DNA of 64,000 nucleotides, taken from the NCBI GenBank assembly GCA_021030915.1, contig JAGEMR010000122.1, positions 23,334 to 87,333 on the forward strand, read 5' to 3'. The translations under genes and the position numbers were made by a program. The notes beneath the pieces are model-generated. The model was not told where the DNA came from. It did not search any database and saw only the letters and a list, made by a program, of their open reading frames with translations. Source of the DNA: Astrothelium macrocarpum. Its lineage: Eukaryota; Ascomycota; Dothideomycetes; Trypetheliales; Trypetheliaceae. Below, one piece after another: positions 44,100 through 54,054 of the stretch. Within the stretch, counting starts at the first letter, position 1; each line of letters opens with the position of its first letter.

Positions 44100-45512
44100 T
44101 CATATGTATGCCTGATAGACCAGGTATTTCCTCAACGCCAACGCTCCAGCGAAAAGCCCGACGCCCACCGCAAGCGCAATCATCCGCCCCTCATTTGTCG
44201 TCGCCAAGTATAATACAACACCTGCTACCAGCTCTCGCCTGCGCGCTGCGTCACGCTGCTGTTTCCATTGCGGAGTTACGGCAAACGGCGAGTCCCTCTC
44301 TGGAGCCTGCGTTGAGCGGCCTGCTGAAGTGGGCTCAGCTATGTCAATTGCTAATGTGACAGGGCGATGGTCGGATGAAGAGAGAAGAGGCATTGCTGTA
44401 TATTTCTTTACTCGAAGATCTGGAGAGGGAAAAAATAAGATCCTATCACACCAACTAGGCGCTCGGTGTTTAGCCCACACCCAGGTCTCGGTCGCAAAAG
44501 GGTCCTTGCTGAATATAGCATTCTTTGCGGCCTGAAGATCGTGTGATGTCGGGACTGTGCTATTTTCATCGTCGCCTTCATTGCCATCCACCCGGCTAGC
44601 TTCTACGCTCACGCTCGACGGCTGCTCGTATTTGTAGGTCGGTGGAAATTTGATGGGTGCTTCTTCTAGACACTGTAGCGTGTGCCCCGCGTTTTTCTCA
44701 CGAGTAAGTTGATCAGATCTGAGGTACTTAGAGAAATGCTGTGGAGAGTTGTGATCACTTGTGGGTTGTGGCCAGGATTTGTATGCGTCTGCGGATGGCG
44801 ATGTGTCCTGAGTACGATAATTTAAGTCTCCTGCCAAGAAGAGGTACGACCTAGCATTCGGCGAAGTGTAAATGGTTTTTGGAGAGGCTGAAGGATCGGA
44901 AGATGAAAGGAGAGGTTGTTGCTCGTCGAGTGAAGTATCATCGTTTGTCGTTCTGGAATTCGCTGTTGCTCTTTCAGGCGTAAATATCAAATTTCGCACT
45001 ATGTTGCCCCAATCTTCATTCCGCCTCTGCACTGCATCTTCCATGGGCGCCAAATGTGCTGCCACGAAAGTTGTGTAAATATCGTCTTCATCGCTATTAC
45101 TAGCCCATCGTATCCGTGCTCCTACTGCTCCCTTATTACCCATTTCGAACATGCCAACACCTACGCCAGCAGTCTGTATTACCCTCACTCTGTTGACTAT
45201 ATCGGCCTTTGCAAACACTATCAGAGCGGTCATTCCCACATTGTTGGTCGTGATGTTTTCGTACGCGTGCCCGCCGTGTGTCTTTGCTGTAATACTCAAG
45301 GCGTCGGCAAAGGCACTAAGATAAGGTGCAACATAAGATCCGCCAAGAAAAGATTGTGCGATTGGAGCAATCTCTTGTAGAGAAAAGACGATAATGTCAG
45401 GCGTTGAAGCGTGGGTAAAGAGCGGATCCAGAACCAGGAGGGCAAAGGAAGAGACGTCGATAAGAGCGCGACCGCAATTGAAGGTGACGATTCTGAGGTC
45501 AAAGCAGTCCAT
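44100..45512 (-). CDS. Inositol polyphosphate 5-phosphatase, tail-anchored (Inp54-like)
   Basis: One exon of 470 residues, starting at the ATG of MDCFDLRIVTFNCGR. All signatures of the 5-phosphatase (endonuclease/exonuclease/phosphatase fold) are present in order: TFNCG, FSLQE with the metal Glu, NKGAVG, AAHLAPMED, AGDLNYR, PSWCDRIL and SSDHRPV. It would remove the 5-phosphate from PI(4,5)P2. The last 30 residues form one hydrophobic helix (MIALAVGVGLFAGALAL) followed by RKYLVYQAYI. That is a tail anchor, as in yeast Inp54, which sits on the ER. A 60-residue acidic/Ser insert splits the catalytic domain before GDLNYR. No pleckstrin or SAC domain is present. Confidence 0.88.
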   Translation of the reverse strand: MDCFDLRIVTFNCGRALIDVSSFALLVLDPLFTHASTPDIIVFSLQEIAPIAQSFLGGSYVAPYLSAFADALSITAKTHGGHAYENITTNNVGMTALIVFAKADIVNRVRVIQTAGVGVGMFEMGNKGAVGARIRWASNSDEDDIYTTFVAAHLAPMEDAVQRRNEDWGNIVRNLIFTPERATANSRTTNDDTSLDEQQPLLSSSDPSASPKTIYTSPNARSYLFLAGDLNYRTQDTSPSADAYKSWPQPTSDHNSPQHFSKYLRSDQLTREKNAGHTLQCLEEAPIKFPPTYKYEQPSSVSVEASRVDGNEGDDENSTVPTSHDLQAAKNAIFSKDPFATETWVWAKHRAPSWCDRILFFPSPDLRVKKYTAMPLLSSSDHRPVTLAIDIAEPTSAGRSTQAPERDSPFAVTPQWKQQRDAARRRELVAGVVLYLATTNEGRMIALAVGVGLFAGALALRKYLVYQAYI

Positions 45513-47362
45513 GGCCACTACGAATGAGCAATTAGCGCATTAGTAGAAACTGTAGACTTGTAAGGGAAAGTGGTAGAAAAACCGTCACTGATAGAGGGAT
45601 GTGGGCGGAGGAACCCTTTGTTACATTACTCTACCCACCTACCCCTTCTCAAAACTCAACCTCACCAGCTTTAATAGCTATAGGCATAACACTCAAGGTC
45701 TCGCAAATCTTGAGGGCAGAATCTTCTGAGGTGGCCCTGGATCCGTAGATGGCTGCAGGACGAAGTGAACCTGCGGCACAGAATGTAGAAATAAACCATT
45801 GGAGACGTGGGAACACTCTGGTTCTGACCTCAACATCTATTGGTATAGTTACTGGTATCAATAAGCGTACAGAGAATCAAAGTTGCTCAGCTCCCTGTTG
45901 CCTTCATCACATTGTCCGTTGTAAGATTCACGACGCTTGGAACTACTGGAAAGGTTCTCGGATTCTTCGCGAAATTTGAGAATCTCTCAAGCCACGGTTT
46001 GCGCCACTACACTCTTCAAGGATGATGCCCTTGTTATCCTCATATTCTCCAGTAACGAACCTTCACTCGAAGTTATCTTTGGAGCGAGGAAAGATGTCCT
46101 TCTCAAGAGGTCTTCGTGCATCAGGAACCTTTTCGAGGCGTCTATCAAATTGGAAAAGCATGAACAAGGCCATAACAGTATCCTGATGAATTCCAACACT
46201 GAGCATTTTGTATTCTGCTAGGAAGTCATACAGACGTGCTACGGTATCATCAATGCCAAATTGCAGGACGATCCGTGAACCAGGCCCTCCTTAGACTGAT
46301 CTCCCCTTTCAATTCCCGGCTGACCCGATGTGTGGCCTACAAATAGGCTCACGACACCCCCCGGTTGCCTACAACGAGACTTTCCCTCCATTACTTTCAC
46401 ACAAGAATCCATGATAGAAAAGGCTCTCTGTGTGAGCGTTCCTTTTGTTCGAGTGCTTGGGGGGTCTGAGCAGCCAGTCCATTGTATATGTATGTTCTTT
46501 GCTCAAGAGTAAGCTGTAAAGGAAGGCTATTGTAGGGTATGTGAGCATATGAAGTAGACCTCGATGGTGTGCAATTGGAGCGGAATAAGGAAAATACCCA
46601 AAGGTACTCAGTACTTAAAGTAACTTGTGGCTATTCAATTTCACTTACATTGTGCAATTGAAATCACGATATTTTCAGGAGGAATACCTGTTGTAAATTC
46701 ATGGACCTAGTTTGTGATCAAAATTTTGAAAACCGTGGTGATTATTGTGTGCACTTAGCTGACTCGGCGTCAGCGTACGAAAATATGAACGCCTAACAAA
46801 GCCATTGTTTGTAGCAAGGAAGAACGAATCTTCAATTCAAGATTGGCGTATTAGATGACATGTCCAAGTTGGAAGAGCACGATCTTGCACCAACGCTGCG
46901 ATTCACCATGGACTTTGTTGTAGTGAATGCAAAGACATGGTAGAGACAGTCGAACCACATTGATCTAAATATAAATCATGCTAACCTGGAAAAGGAAAAG
47001 ACGAATTGGTATTCCTGCCACTGAACGTTTGTACAATTGTTTTGCACGTTCTCCCAAATAGAATGCGCTTGAGCTTGACATTCGACAACCTCAAGGCAAG
47101 CATGATACAAGAAGTAATGGCTGTCCTGAGTAATTTTCGACCGAATCTGCCGTTTAGGGAAATTTGTTCTTGTTCGCGTAGGCTCCCAATCTTGTCTTAG
47201 ACGCTCAGCTCGGACGGCTGTAATTGGAAGGATTCGCTAGAGTACAGCGGTGAAAGTTATGATGGATAATGTCTGAGATGGCGCCATTCTATATTTTGTG
47301 CATTTCGTCTTCGCCTAGACTCACTTTGATGGTCTGACTCTTTGCGCCTGCTTTCATGTATC
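45513..47362. other. Stretch without an intact gene
   Basis: About 1.85 kb between the divergent phosphatase and HET genes. It contains a weak BTB-like remnant listed separately. The rest is featureless; the HET promoter must lie near the right end. Confidence 0.45.
45991..46221 (+). pseudogene. Possible BTB/POZ domain remnant
   Basis: The frame ending at 46221 reads LEVIFGARKDVLLKRSSC and IRNLFEASIKLEKHEQG, resembling the F-x-(A/V)-HK-x-LL-x-x-RSSFFRN core of fungal BTB domains, and then NTEHFVFC before a stop. There is no plausible start or upstream exon, and the invariant HK is changed to RK. It may be a decayed gene or chance. Confidence is low. Confidence 0.22.
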
Positions 47363-49150
47363 ATGTCGCGTCCATCCCACCTTTACTCACCCTTGGACAG
47401 GAATTCCGACTTCAGATGTCTTCTCCTCGAGCCGGGAAACGGCGACGAGCCACTAGTTGGCCACCTTGTAGTTTGGTCCATTCACAGTGGCCTTCCCTAC
47501 GATGCACTCTCATACACTTGGGGCGATCCCCAGAAGACTGAAGGCATCCTCTGCAACAACGGATTTCGAATTGGCTTGACAAGGAATCTGGGTGAAGCTC
47601 TTCGCCGCATGCGCCTGCCGTCAAAGGTGCGGCACGTGTGGGTAGACCAGATCTGCATCAATCAAAACGATGTACGGGAGCGCAACGCCCAGGTCATGAT
47701 CATGGGCCAAATCTACCAAAGAGCACAAGCGGTCCTAGTCTATCTCGAAGGTAGCGCTGAGGATGGTGCAGATGCTGCCGCCCTTGTCAAGTTCGTGAAC
47801 GAGGTCATAGACGAGGAATTGGCCTCGACCAAGGCATCGTACTTAAGCCTAACGCGCCGAAGTAGTGATGATCCCATATTTGCCGACCCGAGGTGGAAGG
47901 CGTTCGATGCAGCTTTCCGGAGTCCATGGTTCACAAGGTTGTGGATCATACAGGAAGTCGGGCTAGGCGCAGAGGTCAAGTGTCTCTTCGGAGAGAGCAA
48001 TATTGACTGGGTCTTGTTCTGTCGGACGTACCATTTCCGTTATATGACCAACCCTGAGGACCGACCGCGCATGATGAGCGATGGCTTGCTAAACTCAGCC
48101 GGTGGTTGGTCGACGGAGACTGCCCGGCCAAAGTCAGAATTCGCCTCCAACTGGAGAAATGGCACGCAACCAGCTGACTTAAGCTTTCTTCCCTTCCTCA
48201 TTGAAATGAATGGCCATGCTGCGTCGGATCCAAGAGACTACATCTACGCACTGTACGGCCATCCGCTAGCGCGCGTTGATGGATCATTCATTGTCGAACC
48301 CGACTACGGCTTGACAAGAGAGGAGACATACGTCAATTTCGCACGCGCATGGGCTATCAAAACGAAAGATCTCCGGCTCCTGTCTTTCATTGAACATGAT
48401 AGCACGAGCGTGGTTGACGCGTTTCCGTCGTGGGTTCCCCGCTGGGATATCCCACGGAAGACCAAGGTAATGTCAACAAGATTGCTCAAGAACTTTTTAC
48501 ACCAGGCTGGAGGAACCGCTGCTTCTGTGTTCGAGGTTGCTGATGAGCTGCTTTTTGTCAATGGTATCATGTTCGACAAGATCTCGAAATGTTCCGAAGT
48601 CATGAAGACGGAGAGGACAAGGGAACAGGCCATGCTACAGCTGTGGAGGTATATGGTGTCCGACAAATTAGAGGCGAGTGGCAATCAAGTCCGGTATTTT
48701 GACGACGAGGCCAACATGACTCCGAAGCCAAACCCAGTTGGTGTCTTTTCACTTACGATCACCGCAGGTCGTCGTGGCAATGAATTTGTTGGGAGAGACG
48801 GCAACGCTTACGTCTTAGAGCTAATGGATAAGACGGGAATGTCCGCGGTAGAGGATAGAGCCATTCTAAAGGAACATTCCAAGGGCGGGTCCTCAGTGAT
48901 ATTTAAACGGCTTCTTGCGAGCTATTCCAGCGAAAGGACCTTGTTCTATACAGAAGGGGGGCTCGCTGGTCTTGGCCCTGCTATAGTCCAGCCAGGAGAT
49001 ATTTGTTACGTTCTGTTAGGCGTGGAAAATCCTTATATCCTGCGCAGGACCGGTGACAAGTATAGGTTAATTGGGGAAGCTTACATTAACTCTGTAACTG
49101 ATGGCCACTTAGCGGCAGAGCACAGTGCTACGAAAATTGAAATTCATTGA
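47363..49150 (+). CDS. HET-domain (heterokaryon incompatibility) protein
   Basis: An intronless gene of 595 residues starting at the ATG of MSRPSHLYSPLD; the longer frame upstream has no ATG. The HET domain covers about 40-200: YDALSYTWGDP, then LGEALRRMR, then VWVDQICINQNDVRERN and QVMIMGQIYQRAQAVLVYL. A helical region and a fairly conserved C-terminal part with PDYGLTREETYVNFARAWAI follow, and the end has the GDICYVLLG segment common in this family. HET proteins trigger cell death when unlike strains fuse. No NACHT, WD40 or ankyrin repeats are present. It lies about 6.6 kb from the CHAT gene, with other genes between. Confidence 0.92.
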   Translation: MSRPSHLYSPLDRNSDFRCLLLEPGNGDEPLVGHLVVWSIHSGLPYDALSYTWGDPQKTEGILCNNGFRIGLTRNLGEALRRMRLPSKVRHVWVDQICINQNDVRERNAQVMIMGQIYQRAQAVLVYLEGSAEDGADAAALVKFVNEVIDEELASTKASYLSLTRRSSDDPIFADPRWKAFDAAFRSPWFTRLWIIQEVGLGAEVKCLFGESNIDWVLFCRTYHFRYMTNPEDRPRMMSDGLLNSAGGWSTETARPKSEFASNWRNGTQPADLSFLPFLIEMNGHAASDPRDYIYALYGHPLARVDGSFIVEPDYGLTREETYVNFARAWAIKTKDLRLLSFIEHDSTSVVDAFPSWVPRWDIPRKTKVMSTRLLKNFLHQAGGTAASVFEVADELLFVNGIMFDKISKCSEVMKTERTREQAMLQLWRYMVSDKLEASGNQVRYFDDEANMTPKPNPVGVFSLTITAGRRGNEFVGRDGNAYVLELMDKTGMSAVEDRAILKEHSKGGSSVIFKRLLASYSSERTLFYTEGGLAGLGPAIVQPGDICYVLLGVENPYILRRTGDKYRLIGEAYINSVTDGHLAAEHSATKIEIH

Positions 49151-51747
49151 GGAAAAAGAAATTTGATAAGGAGGCTGTGCAGTAGTGGCTCCCAGATCAG
49201 GTCATGATCCCGTTGAAATTCAAACTGACCTGCAAACATGCACCCTCTAAAACTATTTCCCCTGATATATAGAATCCATCCACGCTAGCCAGGGTGAATG
49301 CGAATCCGATAGATTGGAATATCTTACGACAAACATTGGATACTTCAAATTTGGCGAAAGATATGAACCCTTTTCAAAGATCGGGCTACACACAATGCGT
49401 TGAACGTCTACGCATAGATGCTTACCTGCCTACATTCGATATCGCAGTGTCGCTCTTCTTTCCAATTTCGACACTGGGAGAGGACGTAATGTATTATATA
49501 GCGCTTGTGATCGCGTTGGTGCTCATCTACAATAAGTATTATTAAAATCTGATTTGATATACATTATGTTTGGGCGCCGCTGGTCCTGTTCCGTTCATGG
49601 TTAGGGAAGGTTGAGCCAGCGGCAGCTAAAGCCGAAACGGCCACCTAATTACCCAGCCTTATACGAGTGACGCAGACTTATGTTCAGTGCTTTTATCGAT
49701 AAACATGTACATTTTCACGACTTTTGTCGTTTCTACTTGGCGTGAAAATTCTATGATTTTCTGAATGTTGTACGGTTGCTGCTTGGAGGTATGGAATATT
49801 TGATCTTCCTAATCCCGTGACATGCGAAGGCTTTCGTGAAGCAGCTTTGCAGTCGCAAAAGATCTTGCTGTTTAATGTAATCATACGGAGGACACTCAAG
49901 AAGATTACACATTACTCATTCTTAGTACCTATTTGTCATGTATCTAACGATCTTCTTTGTAGATAGGGTAGTCAATCGGGACGTTGATGAGCCCGTCATG
50001 TTAAATCTGGAGCCATTACCAAAAGAAACTATGCTCGAATTGTTGTTTTAGTATTCGCTTCAATCCTAGATCGACGCATAGAGTTACTGAAGACTCGCTC
50101 GAGAGATCCTCATCTGACAGACGTTGGACGGCTCTTAGACTACTCGTATGAAACTGGAAAACAGTTCAGCTGAAGTATAGCAAACTGAGACAGAAGTTGA
50201 GGAGGACTCCAATTAATATGGGCGGATCGTTCCTGAATAACTTTTTCTAGCACCATATATTCTGGAAAGGACTATTGTCTTTGACTGCCGAGCTTGAGTA
50301 CATAAGTTGGGCTATGCGGGTTTTCGCCATGGAAATAGAGGTGAAAGCCACGAAACGTTGATCAGGAAGATACAGGTGCTTAAAGATGTAGATTTTGAGT
50401 GTGATAGATGGTTGTGGGAAGATAGCAGCGCTTCCTGCCGGGGTAATAAGATTGCGTGTTGGCTCACAGTGCATATTTGAGCAAAGGCATTGATCTGGAT
50501 TGGTCCGTGATTGCAAACATTGCAGATGCAGTCAGAACGATCGCCTCCTCAAGAGATGTAAACTGATCGAGGTTAATCAGACAAGCAATGTGAGTAGTTA
50601 AACACAATGACTGGAAATCCGGTCGCATATCCAGCCATGCAGGCAGTCATCCAAATAATGAGTCTAATAACAAAACGGAGACCTGATTGAAAAGATGGCC
50701 GAATAGCAGATTAAGCAACGGAGTAAACCTTAAGCACTAGATTGAGCTTGGTCGAATAAGTGGTTGAATAGCTGGCTGAGAACTTGATTGAGCGACAAGC
50801 TGCGCTAAACCGCTGTCAATCCGACCAGGAAATCCATGATGAAGACAATCGGTGAATTATCTGTCGCATTATGAAGACGACTGTTTGATCTGTTGTAGAT
50901 TGGGAGACACAACGCACTCTCGGATTTTCGAAATTCAGCGCGTTGGCATTGTGGTCAAATGGCTGACCACAATTAAGGGGTTAAAGTGGGCCACGTTTGC
51001 GATGGGAGGCAATATTGGCGGTCTCTAGGCCGTTCCGACGACGATCAGGGTGCTGAGTATCGCTCGAATAAGGAAGAAGTTCGTAACACGTGGATCCAAT
51101 TTGGGTGAGCCTCTTCCATAATATGTACCTTGCCAAGCCCTGTTGTGGGAACGGCTTCCAAGATGGAGCGAACTACGTCACTTACCCTGCACTTTACTAA
51201 CGACTTGGTGCGAAACTGGTCATCCGGCCTTATCAAGAGTAGCGCGTCTGTCGATTATCAGGGACCAAAAAAATGTTGAGTGCCTTCCAGGGTCTCAATG
51301 AAGAAAGGGAATTACTATTGTACAGTTACAACTGGATAATTGAACTTGATGAAGAGTTTTCATCCAAACAAATTTTCGGATGCAGCTAGAGAAGTAGTCT
51401 TGGGATAATTGCTTTCTCAGAGGATGTGTCAGCGCGGGCAGATCGACTTTCTCCCGCGCGCTTCCAGGTACAAGGGAGCGGTGGGAGCTTCAAAGCTGCC
51501 AAGTTACGTCCGCCGCCTCCCGTGAACCTTACTTTCAACAACTCGTATTAATTAACCCCTATACCTTTTCACTGCAGCTACTCTGCTATTTCACCTTTCA
51601 ATCTTGCTAGCGACTTGGTACGCCGTCTCCCGCTACTTCACCTCTCGAACAGCTACCTGTCCCCATCCGTTCGCAGTAGCTCAACAGCCCTCCGAGAACT
51701 GAGCTGACCGAGACAAGCGCAGCTTCTCCATCGTCACCAGAATCATC
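49151..51747. other. Gene-free stretch of about 2.6 kb
   Basis: No intact gene is visible. A frame at 49294-49545 ends with a hydrophobic segment but has no ATG and no known relatives. Frames near 50.3 and 51.1 kb are short. The last 300 bp, with GC-rich and pyrimidine tracts, should be the promoter and leader of the third SDR gene. Confidence 0.45.
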
Positions 51748-53037
51748 ATGTTTAGAGCCACCGTATTTCGCGGTGTTGGTCGGGCAGTAATTAGAGCTCC
51801 TGCCCTTCGCAGCTCACCACCTATCGTCAATGGCGCTGCTCTCGCCACGAAGCGCCCCTTCTCCGTAACCTCCACAATCTACAAAGAAGAAGAGGGCGAG
51901 CATGGCGAGTACGAAAAGATGCTCAGGGGTGCTCATCCGGGAGCTGCAGGAGATCATGAAGGCTCCTTCTCCCGTACAGACAAACGCATCCAAGTTTTTC
52001 ACCCGGAAGAGGAGGACTACCCCCAGGGCAAGCCAGTGCAGGGTCGAGGCGGTTTTCACTTCAAGCGCACATTGGCATCTTTCTCGCTAGAGGATAAAGT
52101 TGCCATTGTTACTGGCGGTGCTCGTGGTTTGGGGCTCGTCATGAGCCAGGCGTGCGTTGTGAGTGGAGCCGATGTCGCCATCGTTGACCTTAACAGTAAA
52201 TATGTCCCGAGTCGCATTGAATCTTCGGAGCTGACATATATGTTACAAAGAGGATGAAGGCGAGCGGCAAGCTCAATTGATTATGGAGACTTTCCGAAAC
52301 GAGAATCCTGGTGCAGAAGTGTAAGTGCTTTTCTGCATAGGTTCGTGAAACTTGGCTGAATTATTTCTCCGTGTTTAGTGTGCCTAAAGTTACCGCTCAC
52401 TACGCGGATGTCTCGAATCCCGAGTCCGTCAAAAGTACCATGGCTGAGATTGTTGAGTCGCATGGCAAAGTCGATCACCTCGTAACCTCTGCGGGTTTCA
52501 CCGAAAACTTTGACGCCATCGAGTACCCCATAGACCGTGTTAGGAAGCTTTGGAACGTCAACGTTGACGGTACATATCTTTGGACGTGCGAGGTTGCTAA
52601 GCATCTAATGGAACGCAAATCACCCGGTAGCATGGTTTGTATTGGTAGCATGTCTGGTGCTATCGTCAATGTTCCTCAGCCACAAGCACCATACAACGCC
52701 GCCAAGGCTGCTGTTCGCCATCTCGCATCCAGCTTGGCCGTTGAATGGGCTCATGCTGGCATCCGTGTCAATGTAATCAGCCCCGGGTATATGCTAACGG
52801 CACTGTAAGAGAAAAGCCTTTTTAACAATGTTTTAATGTTACTAACCGCGAATTAGCACCAAAAAGATTTTGGACGACAATCCAGAGCTGCATCGTAAAT
52901 GGGTGTCACTCATTCCTCAAGGTAAAATGGGCCGGCCAGAAGATCTCATGGGCGCGGTCACTTTTCTCTTGAGCGAGGCGTCAGCATACGTTACGGGCGC
53001 GGATCTCAGGGTCGACGGTGGTTACACTCTTACTTAG
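51748..53037 (+). CDS. Short-chain dehydrogenase, D-arabinitol 2-dehydrogenase-like, with N-terminal extension
   Basis: Exons 51748-52195, 52251-52320, 52379-52804 and 52857-53037 encode 374 residues. The SDR core starts only at about residue 110. The preceding part begins MFRATVFRGVGRAVIRAPAL, basic and acid-free, like a mitochondrial presequence, and is followed by a charged segment with YPQGKPVQGRGG. Core signatures: VTGGARGLGL, IVDLN, YADVSNPESV, SAGFTENFD, IGSMSGAIVN with the catalytic Ser, YNAAK with Tyr and Lys, INVISPGYM-type text, and TGADLRVDGGYTLT at the end. Relatives interconvert D-arabinitol and ribulose or related polyols. Enzyme family is firm; the exact polyol is inference. 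Confidence 0.87.
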
Positions 53038-54054
53038 GTTGATCTTTTTACAATGACATCCTACGGGGCTGGAGTCCTCAAATAGCTACTTCATTTGCTC
53101 CTGATGTTAATCCTAAATTGGAGTCTGGGCTGGACATGACGATCGATTCCAGAATTCTCCAGCTCGCATGCCATGTACTAGCGATTCTCGGAATTAGGCA
53201 ATGGCGCTGGATTGGCATCTTTGGAAAAAAAACATTTTTGAAAAATTGACGGTTTGTCAACTTCTGCTTTAGGTTGCTTTACAGGATTCCTTAAATGAGA
53301 CATTTAGTCAATGAAAAATCCCCTTTCCTTTCCCTTTTCCATCCTAAGTTGTGCTGGTCTTATTCGTACGTTTTTATTCACCCTCGTGGTTTCGTATTGC
53401 CGCGTCCATTTCGTAAATTTGATCTGGGAAACTGTTGGACAGGGCAAAATGCTACCGTAGGCGAAGGTGATGATGTATCGGCTAATGTTACAGCATGATC
53501 ATTCAGCAGCGCCTCGCATCTCTGGCATCACACACGTATCGTTTAGATTACATCTAACCGAACGGAAAGGACGACATGCCTTTTCTCACTTTACAAATAA
53601 CGCAACTCACAATACTTAGACGAAAAAAATCTCGTAATCATGATGGATAGAAAGCCACGGATGCCTAAATTTGTTATCGAACATATCGATCAGCTTTCTG
53701 GCCCTCAGTCTTCTTTTGATGTACTTTGTGTTGTCCGTGGATTTGGAAAAACGTGAATGGAAATGAGATTACTAATGTCTACGTAGTCTCAGCCTTCAAA
53801 TGATTTGATACGTTCTTTCCTCATAATGCTTACTCATAGTTCTCACAAACCAAAGGTGGATGAGCCCCTTCTGAACTTTTGAGGGCAGCTACCAGCATTG
53901 TGGTTTCCTGTTAATGCACCCGTCTTGTTTCCGATATTCTTGTAGGATGTATAAACCTGCAATCCTTGTACTCAACCTCCTTTCTCTTCGCATATACATT
54001 CTATTCCATCAACACAAGCATTCACTGAACAGAATATCCTGTCGTTAGTTTAAC
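53038..54054. other. Intergenic region before the orphan gene
   Basis: About 1 kb. The last 100 bp are pyrimidine-rich (CAACCTCCTTTCTCTTCGC) and end in a leader with TTTAACATG at the start codon. No gene or repeat is recognised. Confidence 0.5.

Noticed and set aside
49294..49545. Small protein with a C-terminal hydrophobic segment
   Set aside because: The frame opens with GTG and has no in-frame ATG before its middle; no relatives recognised and no splice partner found.
37240..51240. Similarity between CCTGCACTTTGTTGGCGACT near 37.3 kb and CCTGCACTTTACTAACGACT near 51.2 kb
   Set aside because: The match is limited to about 35 bases and could not be extended; not enough to call a repeat.
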